The position numbers and the translations under genes are program-made. Positions 31,904-41,831 of a DNA stretch of 64,000 bases are shown piece after piece (position 1 is the first letter of the stretch; the number at the start of each line of letters is the position of its first letter). The stretch is from Kerstersia similis (lineage in GTDB: Bacteria; Pseudomonadota; Gammaproteobacteria; Burkholderiales; Burkholderiaceae_B). Under the pieces are notes generated by a model. The model was not told the origin of the DNA. It saw only the letters and a list, made by a program, of their open reading frames with translations, and made no database searches. Location: assembly GCF_965139615.1 (NCBI RefSeq), contig NZ_CBCSIQ010000004.1, forward strand, positions 124,001 through 188,000, written 5' to 3'.

Positions 31904-32185
31904 ATGAGCATTATCAATCTGAACCAATCCATCGGCGTTCGCCAGAAAAGCCTGACCCTGACTGCGCAAGATGACGGTGGCCAACAATTGCTTGTTGTTT
32001 TCGATGTCGGCGCCCTGAGCGAAGACGGCACTTTCCGCGCCATTGGTACCAAAAACTATCTGTTGCCGCCCGACCAAGCCGCGACGGTTCTGGCTGCCAT
32101 GACGAATGGCGGCAGCGTGGGTGAAGAGATGCAGGCCGCCCTGCTGGCAGAACTGGAAAAGCGCTCCGACTGGGTGGTTGCCTGA
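31904..32185 (+). CDS. Hypothetical tail-region protein, 93 residues
   Basis: The product (MSIINLNQSIGVRQKSLTLTAQDDGGQQLLVVFD, here described in part) has a beta-rich first half and the helix PDQAATVLAAMTNGGSVGEE. It is two bases from the DUF1833 gene. Probably a structural or assembly factor; not recognised. Confidence 0.65.
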   Translation: MSIINLNQSIGVRQKSLTLTAQDDGGQQLLVVFDVGALSEDGTFRAIGTKNYLLPPDQAATVLAAMTNGGSVGEEMQAALLAELEKRSDWVVA

Positions 32186-32186
32186 T

Positions 32187-32726
32187 ATGTCCCTCGATCA
32201 GGCATTGAAAGAGGCCTACGCGTCCGGTCACATGCCTGATCGGGGCGTAATTTTCGACACCCTAGAGATCCGGCACCCGTCATTTCGTGATGATGCTGGC
32301 CATCCGACCGCCATCCGTGTAGTGATTGGCTATGAGGACATCACGGCCAGGCTGGAAGGTGATGCCGCGCTGAATCCTGGTGAGTACGTTGATTTTCAGG
32401 CCGGCGCATTCCGCTTCAAGCTGCCTGGCTTTGAAGAGGGCCAGGTTCCAGCTCTGCAGATCACGGTTGATGGTGTGACGCGGGAGATTGTTGGGCATAT
32501 CGAATCCGCCATTAATGGCAGCGATCCGATCTATGTGACCTACAGGCCGTTTCTGTCGTCCGATCTCAGCGGGCCGGCCATGGATCCCCCAATCACGATG
32601 GAACTGACAAAGGTTAGCGTCGGCGGCGCATCCATTACAGGCACGGCGTCATTGTCCGATGTCCATAACTGGGCCTTCCCATTCGTCAAGTACCTCGCCA
32701 GCCGCTTCCCCGGCCTTGTGAGGTAG
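32187..32726 (+). CDS. DUF1833 minor tail protein
   Basis: The 179-residue protein begins MSLDQALKEAYASGHMPDRG and contains GEYVDFQAGAFRFKLPGFEE and PALQITVDGVTREIVGHIE, the DUF1833 pattern of siphophage tail-tip proteins. The start at 32187 lies one base after the stop of the upstream gene; the long upstream extension in this frame is not coding. Confidence 0.85.
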   Translation: MSLDQALKEAYASGHMPDRGVIFDTLEIRHPSFRDDAGHPTAIRVVIGYEDITARLEGDAALNPGEYVDFQAGAFRFKLPGFEEGQVPALQITVDGVTREIVGHIESAINGSDPIYVTYRPFLSSDLSGPAMDPPITMELTKVSVGGASITGTASLSDVHNWAFPFVKYLASRFPGLVR

Positions 32727-32728
32727 CC

Positions 32729-33118
32729 ATGACTGCTGACGATGTGAACCGCTATATCGGCCTGGGCTGGCGGCTGGGTGCGCGCGGTCCAGACCAGTAT
32801 GACTGCTGGGGTTTGATACTGCACTGCCGGGCGGCCTATTTCACTGGCGGCATTCCGGAAGTTGAGTTTGGCGACGCTGCCCGAGACCTTCATTTGCACA
32901 AGTTGCGCTCCGGTGAATGGGAAATCGTGAAGGTGCCCCAGCACGGCGATGGCGTCCTGCTGCGTGACGGAAATGATCCTCACGTTGGCATTTACCTCGA
33001 CCTAGATGGCGGCGGTGTTCTGCACGCCGCCGAAGGGAAGGGCGTCGTTTTCTCCGCCATGCGCGACCTGAATTACCTGGGCTATGCCCGTCCTACGTTT
33101 TATCGAATCCATGCCTAA
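32729..33118 (+). CDS. NlpC/P60 tail-tip peptidase, gpK-like
   Basis: The 129-residue protein has the NlpC/P60 catalytic Cys26 in YDCWGL and His85 in NDPHVGIY with His99 near GVLHAAEG. Such tail-tip enzymes cut peptidoglycan cross-links during entry. It overlaps the J start by 8 bases, matching the K-J order of lambda. Confidence 0.88.
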   Translation: MTADDVNRYIGLGWRLGARGPDQYDCWGLILHCRAAYFTGGIPEVEFGDAARDLHLHKLRSGEWEIVKVPQHGDGVLLRDGNDPHVGIYLDLDGGGVLHAAEGKGVVFSAMRDLNYLGYARPTFYRIHA

Positions 33119-36100
33119 TATCACCATCTGCCGCAATCCTTTCCGCCCGCAGCTGGACAGGGAAGTTGCGCCCATTCGTACTGGCACGCGCCTGGACACC
33201 GTTCTGCGCCAGCATGGTTTGGTATCTGGTCGCGGCCGCAAAATGACGCGCACCCATGTGTTTGTCGTCAATGTGAACGGCGAATGGCTGACGCAGGACA
33301 AGTGGGCGCGCCGGGTAGAACGTGATGATGTTGTGCTGGCCGCCATTCTGCCTGCAGGCGGTGGTGGCTCGAATCCGTTGCAGATTGTGGCGATGGTGGC
33401 GCTTGCGGCCGCAACGGCGGGTATCGGCTCGGTTGCGATGGGCGCGGCAGCTGGGCTGGGAACATTTGGAGCGGCGGCTGTTGGTGGGCTGGCAGCGGCC
33501 GCCGTTGCGATCGGCGGCGGGATGCTGTTGTCCGCGATTTTCCCTCCTGCTAAGACGCCGTCCACCATGGCCCGCGAGCAGGCGAGCCCGACATACACCA
33601 TTGGCGCCCAGGGCAACATGGCGCGCCTGATGGAGTCGATCCCGGTCCAGTACGGACGTTATCGCGCCTACCCTGACTTTGCGTCCCAGCCGTACACCGA
33701 GCTGGAGGGCAACCAGACCTATCTGTATCAGCTTTTCTGCCTGGGCCAGGGCGAGTATGACATCGAGGAAATTCGGATCGAAGATACGCCTATCGGCAAC
33801 TTCGAGGAAGTCCAGTACGAGGTCATCCAGCCTGGCGGGACGGTCACGCTGTTCCCTGACAATGTGGTGTCGTCGGAAACCGTCTCCAGCATTGAGCTCA
33901 AGGGGCCGAACGAGGATAACTACGCGGTTGTTGGGCCGTTTGTGGCCAACCCTGCTGGCACGCAGGCTAATCAGATTGCCATCGACATTGTTTTCCCTGC
34001 GGGGCTGTATTACGCCAATGATCGTGGCGGAATGGATAGGCGCAGCGTGTCCTGGTCGGTGGCTGCCGAGGAAATCGACGATCAAGGCAACGTGATCGGC
34101 GGGGAAATTTCGCTCGGCTCCGAAACCTACGAAAACAACACGAACCAGGCGCAAATGATGACCTACCGGTATTCCGTGCCGGCAGGTCGCTACCGCGTGA
34201 AGGTCTGGCGAACGTCGAACAAAGACACTGATAGCCGCTGCGCGAACCTGATTCAATGGGGGGGCATGCGCGCGTATCTTCCCGACCATCGTGAGTACGG
34301 GAACGTCACGCTGATCGCAATGATCATCCGTGCCACCAACAACCTGAATCAAAGCACAGCCCGGCGCGTGAACGTGATCGGAACGCGCAAACTGAAGACC
34401 TGGGATCCGATCAATGGCTGGTCTGCTGGCACGGTTGCGACTAAAAATCCGGCGTGGGCTCTGGCTGATGCTTGCAAAAACCAGGAGTACGGTCGCGGGC
34501 TGCCGGATAGTCGCATCAATTTGGCTGGGCTGTATCGCTTGGCGCAAATCTGGGAGGCCCGTGGCGACTATTACAACGGTGTATTTGATACAGCTACCAC
34601 CCTGTGGGATGCGCTGACCCGTATCGCCCGCGTGGGCCGTGCCATGCCCATGTATTACGCCGGCGTCATTGACTTCATTCGCAATGAGCCGAAGACAGTC
34701 AAGACGCAGATGTTCACGCCTGCCAGCATCGTGAGCAACACGTTCAACATTGATTATGCGTTCCCCGAGCATGACAGCCCGGACCACGTCATCGTTGAGT
34801 TCACGAATGAAGAAACGTGGCAGCCTGACGAAGTGATTTGCGCGCTACCGGGTAGCGCCAGGTTGCGTCCGTATCGCCTGCAAATTCCCGGCATTACCAA
34901 GCACGAACACGCCTGGCGAGAAGGCATTGCCCTGGCTGCGCAGCACCGCGACCAGCGCCGGTTTGTGTCGTTCCAGACGGAAATGGCGGGGCTGATTCCG
35001 CGTTATAGCGATCTTGTCGAAATCAGTCACGATGTGCCTGCTTGGGGCTTGACCGGTTACATTGAGGAATACGATCCCGAAACCAAAACGTTCGTCACAT
35101 CCGAGCCCCTTCAATGGTGGGAAGGCCAGAATCACTATGTGAACCTGCGCCGCCGTGATGGTTCGCCTGATGGCCCGTACCGGGTCGTGAAGGGCAGCCA
35201 TGGCCGGGAAATGCGCATTGCCGATACCGTCGATGGGCACGAGATTTTCGTGTCGGACGGCCAGGGAGAGGCATTCACGCATTACCAGTTCGGTCCAGGG
35301 GAGCGCCGTTCGCTGCTGGCTCAGGTAATGAGCGCGACGCCGGACGAGAATCAGCGCGTCAGCCTGGATTTCGTGAATTATGCCCCCTCGGTTCATTCCG
35401 CCGAAAATGGCGAGGCGCCGCCGCCGAACCCGGTTTCGCTGCTGCCGGCCAATCCGAACGCGCCCATTGTGGACAATGTGACGTTGTATGCGTCGCCGGT
35501 GATTGGACAGCAGGTAGTTTCGGCCACGCCGGCACGCGGTGCTGAGCGGTATGAGTTCCGGGCCAGCAATGATGATGGCGCGACCTGGGTGGACCTTGGC
35601 GCGCACCTGTCCTCGTCTATCACGACCACGCTTCAGTCGGGGCAGTGGCGTGTCCAGGCGCGTGGCATTGGAACGCTGCAGGGGCCGTGGGCGACGTGGA
35701 ATGGGATGGTTTCGGCAACGCTGACGCCTCCGCCGGAATTGCTCGCATTGCAGGCCACTAGCCAGATAATGGCAATCCAGCTGGATTGGACGCTACCGTC
35801 GGCGCCATGGATTCGGTCCGTCGAAATCTGGTATTCCTCGACCAATAATTTCCTCGATGCCAGGCTGCTGGGGGAGTTTCGTTCGTCGCAGCTTTCTCAT
35901 ACGCTGACGGGCTTGTCGCTCAGCGCCGAATTCTGGTTCTGGGCGCGCATTCGGGACGATGCTGACCAAGCAGGGCCATGGTATCCGTCGAGCGACGAGG
36001 CCGGTGTGCGTGGCGCGACGAGCGCTGACCCCGGGCCGATTTTGGAGGTTATTGGCGACCAAGTGCTGTCCTCGACATGGGGCCAGCAGATGACTGAGCG

Positions 36101-39100
36101 CGTCGAGGACATCGACTACCGCATGCTGGACATACGCGCCGAAGTTGGCGCCACTGATGAGCTGATCGAGAAGACACGCAGCCAGGTCCGGGATCAGGGC
36201 CGTGTGCTGGATCACCAGTCTCGCGATCTGCAACAGCAGGCCGACCAGCTTGTTGAGAATATTCAGGCTATTGAGGCAGAGGCCCAGGCGCGGGAAACGG
36301 GGCTGCAGCAGCAGGCGGATGCATTGGCGGCAGAGAGCCGTGATCGCATCCAGAAGCAGCAACAGCAAGCGGCTGACATTGCGGTGAATACTGCCGCGAT
36401 TTCAGCTGAGATTGCCAACCGTGTCGATGCGGTGGACACGCTTCGGCAGGAGACGGACGGCCGCATTTCGGCGATGCAGGCCGAAATGTCGGAAATCCTG
36501 GGTACGGAGGATTATCAGCCTGGGCAGGCGTATTTGGCCGGCGCTTTGGTCAAATACCTGGGTAAGCTGTATCGCGCCCGGCAGGACATCCCGGCTGGCG
36601 TGGCGCCGCCCGATGCCCGCTGGGAGCTGATCGGCGACTACGAGAGCATGGGCGCCGCCGTCGCTGATCTATCGAGCCGTATGGTTTCTGTTGAAGTTTT
36701 GACGGAAACGCAAACGCTGCGGATAGATTCTGTTGAGACGCGTACCGGGCAGAACACCAGCAAAATCGACGGCCTCCGCGAAACTGTGGACGGGCAATCT
36801 ACGGTGTTGCAGGGCCTGCGTACCGATGTGGATGGCAACACATCGGAAGTGCGTTCGTTGCAGCAGACAACGGGCAATATGGCCCTGGTACAGAACCAGC
36901 TGCGCACTGATGTTGATGGCGTGCGGTCGGATCTGTCGTCCGCGCAGCAGGTGCAAGACGGGCTGGTGCAGGATGTGTCAGCCCTGGGAGTGAAAGCAGG
37001 CGATCTGGAAGCTCGCGCTGACGCGTTGACCGAAGTCGCGGCTGACCACGCTCTGGAGTTGATTCGCCTGCGTGCCAGCGAAGGCGATGCCGAGGGCATG
37101 TACACGCATTTTGCGCGTGCTGATGCGAGGCAGGTGCAGCGGATGGAACGGCTGCAGTTGCAGGCTGACGGCCAGCAGTCGCAGATCGAGGACATTGCGA
37201 CAGTTCAGGTGGGCCACGCCGAGCGCATTGGCACGGTCGAGACCCAGACAGCATCGGCCTTGTCTCGCGTTCAGATTGTCGAAACGGCGACGCAAACGCA
37301 AGCATCGCGGCTGGAAACCGTTGAGCAGCAAAGCGGCGACAATGCCAGCCGCGTGGCTCAGCTGCAGTCTGCGCAGGAAGGCCAGGCATCACTGCTTGCT
37401 GATCTCCGTACCGATGTTGACGGCAATACGAACACAGCGGCGCAGTTGCTGCAAACAACTGACGAGCTTGCAACCCAGCAGACCCTGCTTGCAACCCGAG
37501 TTGGTAATGCCGAGTCCGGGCTTCAGTCGGTGCAGCAGACAGCGGCCGGCACGGCGCAGGATCTGACGGTGCTGACTGTGCGAACGGAGGCGGCCGAGTC
37601 CGACATCACTGTGTTGCGCCAGGGGCAAGCCGACCAGGCCAGCAGCCTTGTTGCGCTGAAAACGCAGACGGACAACAACACGGCCACGGCAAGCCAGCTG
37701 TTGCAGACGACAGGCGAACTGTCGGCGGCACAGACGCTGCTCCGGAATGATGTGGACGGTGTGCAATCCGGCCTGTCTGCTGTCCAGACCGTGCAAGCGG
37801 GTCTGGTGCAGGATGTGTCGGCCCTGGGCGTAAAAACGGGCAACCTTGAAGCCCGAGCCGACGCGTTGACCGAAGTCGCGGCTGACCACGCTCTGGAGTT
37901 GATTCGCCTGCGTGCCAGCGAAGGCGATGCGGAAGGCATGTACACCGGCCTGATTCGTGCTGATGCCCGTCAGGTGCAGAGCATAGAGCGGTTGGATCTG
38001 CGCGTTGACGGCGTGGTATCCAGTTATGAGGAGGTGATAACACTTACAGAGGAACTGTCTGGGCGTCAGGAGACTCTGGCGTTTGAACTTAATGGTCTGT
38101 CCGGCCAGGTTCAGACGCTGGACGTTGCGCAGCAGGGACTGGCGGGCCAGATCTCGACAGTCAGCGCTCGCACGGATGTCGCGCAGCAAACAGCAGACGG
38201 CGCACAGGCCACGGCCAATACTGCTGTTGCCGACGCTGCTGCAGCGCGCGCAGCAGCCGGCACTGCACAGTCAGCTGCCGATCGGGCCGCGCAGGATGCT
38301 GCTGCGGCGGCGGGCCTTGCTGGCGGAAAATCGGATGTACTGATCCAGTCGGCCACGCCGGCCGCGTCGTATCGAAACAGCAAAACGCTGTGGATCGACA
38401 CGACGGGCAATGTCAATACGCCTAAGCGGTGGAGCGGCAGCGCCTGGGTGGCTGTTACGGATAAAGCGGCGACCGATGCTGCTGCAGCGGCAGTTGCAGC
38501 TCAGCAGAGGGCTGATGCAGCGCAGGCGGCAGCAGACCAGGCAAACGCAGCGGCAGCGCAAAATGCGGCAGATATCGTCGCGGAACGAACGGCACGCACG
38601 ACCGCGGAGTCTGCTCAGGCGCAGACAAATCAGCAGCTGACGGCGAGTTTCCAGCAAGCCAAAACTGCTGCTGCGCAGGCTGACGCCCGAGTAGCAGAGG
38701 AAGAACTGGCTCGCGCAAGCGCTGATGCTGCGCTCGCACAGCGTTCAACTGCGCTGGAGGCGAAAACCGAAGCCCAGGGTACGCAGATTCAAACGCTTGA
38801 CCAGGCGACGCAGGAGCAGGCGCTGCGGCAGCTGGAAATGCGAGCGATGGCTGGTGATAGCGAGGGCTGGATGCTCACGCAGCAACGCCTGACGGCGCGC
38901 ACTGCACGCACCGTGGAGCAGCAGGCGGTGCGGATGGAAGGACTGTCAGCCGGCATTGAGGATGTGCGAGAAACGGTTGTGGAGGAAACCGGAGCACTGG
39001 CTCAGCAGATAAATACTGTTTCAGCCACGGCCACGGCTGCCGGTACTGCTGCGGCTGGCGCCCAGGCTGATGCCGATGCGGCGCAAGCGACGGCTGATCT

Positions 39101-39983
39101 TGCTGTAGCGAATGCAGCTGCGGCACAGTCTGCTGCTGCTACTGCAGATCAAAAGGCAGCCGCTGCAGCTGGCATTGCCGATGGCAAGGCTGTGGTTCTC
39201 TATCAGACTGCCACGCCAGCAGCGTCATATCGAAACGACAAGACGCTGTGGATCGACATTACGGGCAACGCCAATACGCCAAAACGGTGGAATGGTAGCG
39301 CCTGGGCCGCCGTGACTGATAAAGCGGCGACAGACGCAGCTTCGGCAGCTGCTGCTGCGCGTGCGGATGCGGCAGCTGCACAAGCAACGGCGAACGAAGC
39401 TGTTGCATCGGCAGCGACGAATGCCGCAGCAATTCAGCTTTTGCAAACGACAACGGCCAATCAGTTTCAGGCCCAAGCACAGCAGCTTGAGACCCTGCAG
39501 GCTTCTGTAGAGAATGCGTCCGCAACCGTTCAAGAGACAAGCACTGCGCTGGCTACGCTCGATGGTCGCATCGAGGCGTGGCGAAACGTCAAAGTGCAGA
39601 CGAACGTCAATGGGGTGGATTACATCGCGGGCACGAGCCTGGGCATTGATGGCGAGGGGAACTCGTCATTCAATGTACTAGCGGGATCAATGAATCTGCT
39701 GACAAGCGTGAACGGAACCCTGGTGCCGGTTTTCTCGGTCTCTGCTGACGGCGCAGTGATGAACACGGCGCTGATCGGCAATGCAAGCATCGGTAGTGCG
39801 AAATTAGCAGACTGGATGGAGTCCGATGCAAGCGTTGGCGGACAGCCAATCATGCGTCAAAACTGGAGAACTGGAAAATTGGAAATACGAGCTGCAGATG
39901 GCAGTGCCACATCCACTTTCACCGGATCGGAGTGGGTTATTCAGGCCGCCAACGGCGTCAGAGTGGTTGAAATAGGACTCTAA
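33111..39983 (+). CDS. Central tail fibre / host-specificity protein J-like
   Basis: The 2,290-residue protein is twice the size of lambda J. Residues 1-85 carry tail-tip assembly features (MPNITICRNPFRPQ). A Gly/Ala-rich hydrophobic segment spans about 86-146, and the J core about 160-780. FN3-like modules follow at about 790-965. A chitin-binding-like module lies at about 1133-1177 (EDYQPGQAYLAGALVKYLGK). A very long coiled coil of about 1,000 residues contains a 71-base perfect internal repeat (37020-37090 and 37860-37930). The C-terminal tip contains VPVFSVSADGAV. ATG 33111 is chosen for its overlap with the K-like gene. Confidence 0.92.
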   Translation: MPNITICRNPFRPQLDREVAPIRTGTRLDTVLRQHGLVSGRGRKMTRTHVFVVNVNGEWLTQDKWARRVERDDVVLAAILPAGGGGSNPLQIVAMVALAAATAGIGSVAMGAAAGLGTFGAAAVGGLAAAAVAIGGGMLLSAIFPPAKTPSTMAREQASPTYTIGAQGNMARLMESIPVQYGRYRAYPDFASQPYTELEGNQTYLYQLFCLGQGEYDIEEIRIEDTPIGNFEEVQYEVIQPGGTVTLFPDNVVSSETVSSIELKGPNEDNYAVVGPFVANPAGTQANQIAIDIVFPAGLYYANDRGGMDRRSVSWSVAAEEIDDQGNVIGGEISLGSETYENNTNQAQMMTYRYSVPAGRYRVKVWRTSNKDTDSRCANLIQWGGMRAYLPDHREYGNVTLIAMIIRATNNLNQSTARRVNVIGTRKLKTWDPINGWSAGTVATKNPAWALADACKNQEYGRGLPDSRINLAGLYRLAQIWEARGDYYNGVFDTATTLWDALTRIARVGRAMPMYYAGVIDFIRNEPKTVKTQMFTPASIVSNTFNIDYAFPEHDSPDHVIVEFTNEETWQPDEVICALPGSARLRPYRLQIPGITKHEHAWREGIALAAQHRDQRRFVSFQTEMAGLIPRYSDLVEISHDVPAWGLTGYIEEYDPETKTFVTSEPLQWWEGQNHYVNLRRRDGSPDGPYRVVKGSHGREMRIADTVDGHEIFVSDGQGEAFTHYQFGPGERRSLLAQVMSATPDENQRVSLDFVNYAPSVHSAENGEAPPPNPVSLLPANPNAPIVDNVTLYASPVIGQQVVSATPARGAERYEFRASNDDGATWVDLGAHLSSSITTTLQSGQWRVQARGIGTLQGPWATWNGMVSATLTPPPELLALQATSQIMAIQLDWTLPSAPWIRSVEIWYSSTNNFLDARLLGEFRSSQLSHTLTGLSLSAEFWFWARIRDDADQAGPWYPSSDEAGVRGATSADPGPILEVIGDQVLSSTWGQQMTERVEDIDYRMLDIRAEVGATDELIEKTRSQVRDQGRVLDHQSRDLQQQADQLVENIQAIEAEAQARETGLQQQADALAAESRDRIQKQQQQAADIAVNTAAISAEIANRVDAVDTLRQETDGRISAMQAEMSEILGTEDYQPGQAYLAGALVKYLGKLYRARQDIPAGVAPPDARWELIGDYESMGAAVADLSSRMVSVEVLTETQTLRIDSVETRTGQNTSKIDGLRETVDGQSTVLQGLRTDVDGNTSEVRSLQQTTGNMALVQNQLRTDVDGVRSDLSSAQQVQDGLVQDVSALGVKAGDLEARADALTEVAADHALELIRLRASEGDAEGMYTHFARADARQVQRMERLQLQADGQQSQIEDIATVQVGHAERIGTVETQTASALSRVQIVETATQTQASRLETVEQQSGDNASRVAQLQSAQEGQASLLADLRTDVDGNTNTAAQLLQTTDELATQQTLLATRVGNAESGLQSVQQTAAGTAQDLTVLTVRTEAAESDITVLRQGQADQASSLVALKTQTDNNTATASQLLQTTGELSAAQTLLRNDVDGVQSGLSAVQTVQAGLVQDVSALGVKTGNLEARADALTEVAADHALELIRLRASEGDAEGMYTGLIRADARQVQSIERLDLRVDGVVSSYEEVITLTEELSGRQETLAFELNGLSGQVQTLDVAQQGLAGQISTVSARTDVAQQTADGAQATANTAVADAAAARAAAGTAQSAADRAAQDAAAAAGLAGGKSDVLIQSATPAASYRNSKTLWIDTTGNVNTPKRWSGSAWVAVTDKAATDAAAAAVAAQQRADAAQAAADQANAAAAQNAADIVAERTARTTAESAQAQTNQQLTASFQQAKTAAAQADARVAEEELARASADAALAQRSTALEAKTEAQGTQIQTLDQATQEQALRQLEMRAMAGDSEGWMLTQQRLTARTARTVEQQAVRMEGLSAGIEDVRETVVEETGALAQQINTVSATATAAGTAAAGAQADADAAQATADLAVANAAAAQSAAATADQKAAAAAGIADGKAVVLYQTATPAASYRNDKTLWIDITGNANTPKRWNGSAWAAVTDKAATDAASAAAAARADAAAAQATANEAVASAATNAAAIQLLQTTTANQFQAQAQQLETLQASVENASATVQETSTALATLDGRIEAWRNVKVQTNVNGVDYIAGTSLGIDGEGNSSFNVLAGSMNLLTSVNGTLVPVFSVSADGAVMNTALIGNASIGSAKLADWMESDASVGGQPIMRQNWRTGKLEIRAADGSATSTFTGSEWVIQAANGVRVVEIGL

Positions 39984-40277
39984 ATGCCAAAGTTCATTAT
40001 CCGAAACCAGGATGGCACGATTAAGTACGACTTGTCTCGCTCGATGCCCAAGCGGCTGGGGCAGGTACTTATGAACAAAGACGGGGGGAGCGTGACGATC
40101 TCTGCTGCGCCGGAAGACGGTGAGCCTTGGTTTTATATCTACGGGGCTGTTGGGGGCTTCATGATCTCGTTTTCTGGGGCTGAACTGAATGGGAACGTGA
40201 TTTCTTGGGGACCGATAAAGCACTTGAATGGGCAATATATAACCGGTGATTTCTATCTGATATATGGGATTTTTTGA
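39984..40277 (+). CDS. Tail-tip accessory protein, 97 residues
   Basis: Starts directly after the J stop (TAAATG). The product (MPKFIIRNQDGTIKYDLSR, ISWGPIKHLNGQYITGDFYLI) is beta-rich and ends with an aromatic tail. It overlaps the next gene by one base. Probably a short baseplate or fibre-assembly protein. Confidence 0.65.
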   Translation: MPKFIIRNQDGTIKYDLSRSMPKRLGQVLMNKDGGSVTISAAPEDGEPWFYIYGAVGGFMISFSGAELNGNVISWGPIKHLNGQYITGDFYLIYGIF

Positions 40278-40978
40278 TGGCGAGGATACGGGTTAGGAGG
40301 CCTTCCGGTGGAAGCATCCTCGTTGACGATACGTACCAGAATATGGTTGTTAGGCAGAGAGGAAGTGTCCATATCCCCCAATATGCATTTCATGAATTTG
40401 AGATCCCCATGGGGGATATGGGGTTTCCTGTTGTCGCAACCCGCTGTACGTCGGGCTTGGCATGCGTTGACGGTGTTTCAGTCACCGCCCAAGGAACATT
40501 GAAGGTCAGGCTGGTTGGGGATTACGCAAACAATGGCGTCGATGTTGACTTCTTCGTTTTCGGTGATCCCCAGCCGACCACGGACGGAACTGGACATGTC
40601 ATCTTGCGTCGTGCATCCGATGGGATTGTCACATTCGATAGCGGAAGGGATTATCTGCGCATCCTGTCTCATCACGAAGTCCCTTATGGATTTACTGGAA
40701 TGTTGCAGGCCCCAATTGATCGCAGTGCCGGTGTCGTAGTGTTGAGCCCGGCCCGATCGGACGGCTATCGGTACACCCCAACGTCCGGAAATGGCGGTGT
40801 TCTGGATCAGGCCTGGGGGGTTCAGAGCTACCAGACTGTTCCAGGCGGAATTCGTGTCGGGGAGACATCTTGGTTGGATTCGTTCCCTTGGTGGGGGGCG
40901 TGGCCGGGAATGCCGCCGGAGCAAGGTCAGGTCGTGGGCCCGAGCAAGATATGGATCGTTGACCTGTCTGGATACTAG
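40277..40978 (+). CDS. Tail-tip protein, 233 residues
   Basis: The protein begins MARIRVRRPSGGSILVDDTY and is Gly- and beta-rich throughout (DVDFFVFGDPQPTTDGTGHV, ILSHHEVPYGFTGM). It ends VGPSKIWIVDLSGY. Its place between J and the fibre genes points to a structural role at the tail tip or receptor contact. No enzymatic motif. Confidence 0.65.
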   Translation: MARIRVRRPSGGSILVDDTYQNMVVRQRGSVHIPQYAFHEFEIPMGDMGFPVVATRCTSGLACVDGVSVTAQGTLKVRLVGDYANNGVDVDFFVFGDPQPTTDGTGHVILRRASDGIVTFDSGRDYLRILSHHEVPYGFTGMLQAPIDRSAGVVVLSPARSDGYRYTPTSGNGGVLDQAWGVQSYQTVPGGIRVGETSWLDSFPWWGAWPGMPPEQGQVVGPSKIWIVDLSGY

Positions 40979-40999
40979 TGCCCGCTCATAGTCATTTCT

Positions 41000-41026
41000 G
41001 CCTCGGCATTTTGTCGAGGCTTTTTT
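41000..41026 (+). terminator. Intrinsic terminator between tail-tip genes
   Basis: GCCTCGGC (41000-41007) pairs with GTCGAGGC (41013-41020) around ATTTT, followed by TTTTTT. The T-run touches an in-frame ATG at 41027, so the true start of the next gene is probably 41039. Confidence 0.75.
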
Positions 41027-41038
41027 ATGGAAAACGAT

Positions 41039-41227
41039 ATGGAAAAAATTCAGCAGGCTATCGTGGCAAATATCGGCAACCGACTGACGCAGCAGCTGGC
41101 CAACGGCCTCTTTCACGACATAGTGGGGGCTGTTTCCGAAATCGAGCGCGGCTACAAAGAGCAGATAGCCGCGTTGCAGACCAAGCTGGCAGCTCAGGAC
41201 GGCGCGGGAGTGGTCAATGGCGACTGA
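41039..41227 (+). CDS. Short coiled-coil protein, 62 residues
   Basis: The product (MEKIQQAIVANIGNRLTQQL..., EIERGYKEQIAALQTKLAAQ) is a helical, coiled-coil-like protein. ATG 41039 has a GGAAAA site; the ATG at 41027 lies in the terminator's T-run. It overlaps the next gene by 11 bases. Possibly an assembly chaperone for the following fibre proteins. Confidence 0.55.
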   Translation: MEKIQQAIVANIGNRLTQQLANGLFHDIVGAVSEIERGYKEQIAALQTKLAAQDGAGVVNGD

Positions 41228-41831
41228 TATCCCGTACAGGGTCACAACGTCGGGCGGCGACTGGACGGTAGTGGCGTCTGGTGTGGCCTCGGCAACGGTG
41301 GTGCTGTTCAATCTGGCGGCAACCAATGCGGCGGCAGCCGGCGCCACCATCGGGCTGCGTCTGCGTAAATCAGCGGGCACGGCATTGATCGTGCCAGCTG
41401 ATTTGCTGCCCGCAGACGCGGGCGACAACGCAACCCGGCTTCGCATACCGTTGCTGCCGCTTGAGCCGGGGGACGTTCTTGAAGCGTACTCCGATCAGTC
41501 AGTCACATGGGCTGGCCTGGGGCAGCAGTTGGCTACGTTGAAGCCGTATAGCCGCGTAGCCAGCGTATCGGGCGACACATGGACGACTGTCACGAACCTA
41601 GCAGGTTCTGTCGGTGCGCTCTGGATCGCAAATACGGCGATGGGCTCTGCTTTTGTGTCGGCCAGGATTGTTGCCGGCAGCACGCTGATACGAACGCTGT
41701 TCGATGGGGAGGAAGCCGAGGAGGGGGCCAGCATGCGCATGCTGTCGCCCGATGCGCTGGCGGCCGGGCAATCGCTGCAGGTGAAATCAGTGGGCGGTAT
41801 TGATGTGATTGCAACGGGGGTGCGAGTATGA
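41217..41831 (+). CDS. Tail-tip/fibre adaptor protein, 204 residues
   Basis: The product is Ala/Gly-rich and beta-structured (WTVVASGVASATVVLFNLAA, ASVSGDTWTTVTNLAGSVGA) with two similar halves, suggesting an internal duplication of a small beta domain. It overlaps the fibre gene by four bases. Probably an adaptor or head of the fibre assembly. Confidence 0.6.
   Translation: MATDIPYRVTTSGGDWTVVASGVASATVVLFNLAATNAAAAGATIGLRLRKSAGTALIVPADLLPADAGDNATRLRIPLLPLEPGDVLEAYSDQSVTWAGLGQQLATLKPYSRVASVSGDTWTTVTNLAGSVGALWIANTAMGSAFVSARIVAGSTLIRTLFDGEEAEEGASMRMLSPDALAAGQSLQVKSVGGIDVIATGVRV

Noticed and set aside
33093..34787. Leftward 564-codon frame opposite the J-like gene
   Set aside because: Shadow frame; the rightward product is a clear tail protein with overlapping start to the K-like gene.
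36638..38657. Several leftward frames opposite the coiled-coil part of the J-like gene
   Set aside because: They are Ala/Ser/Arg/Cys-rich shadows of the repetitive coiled-coil coding sequence.
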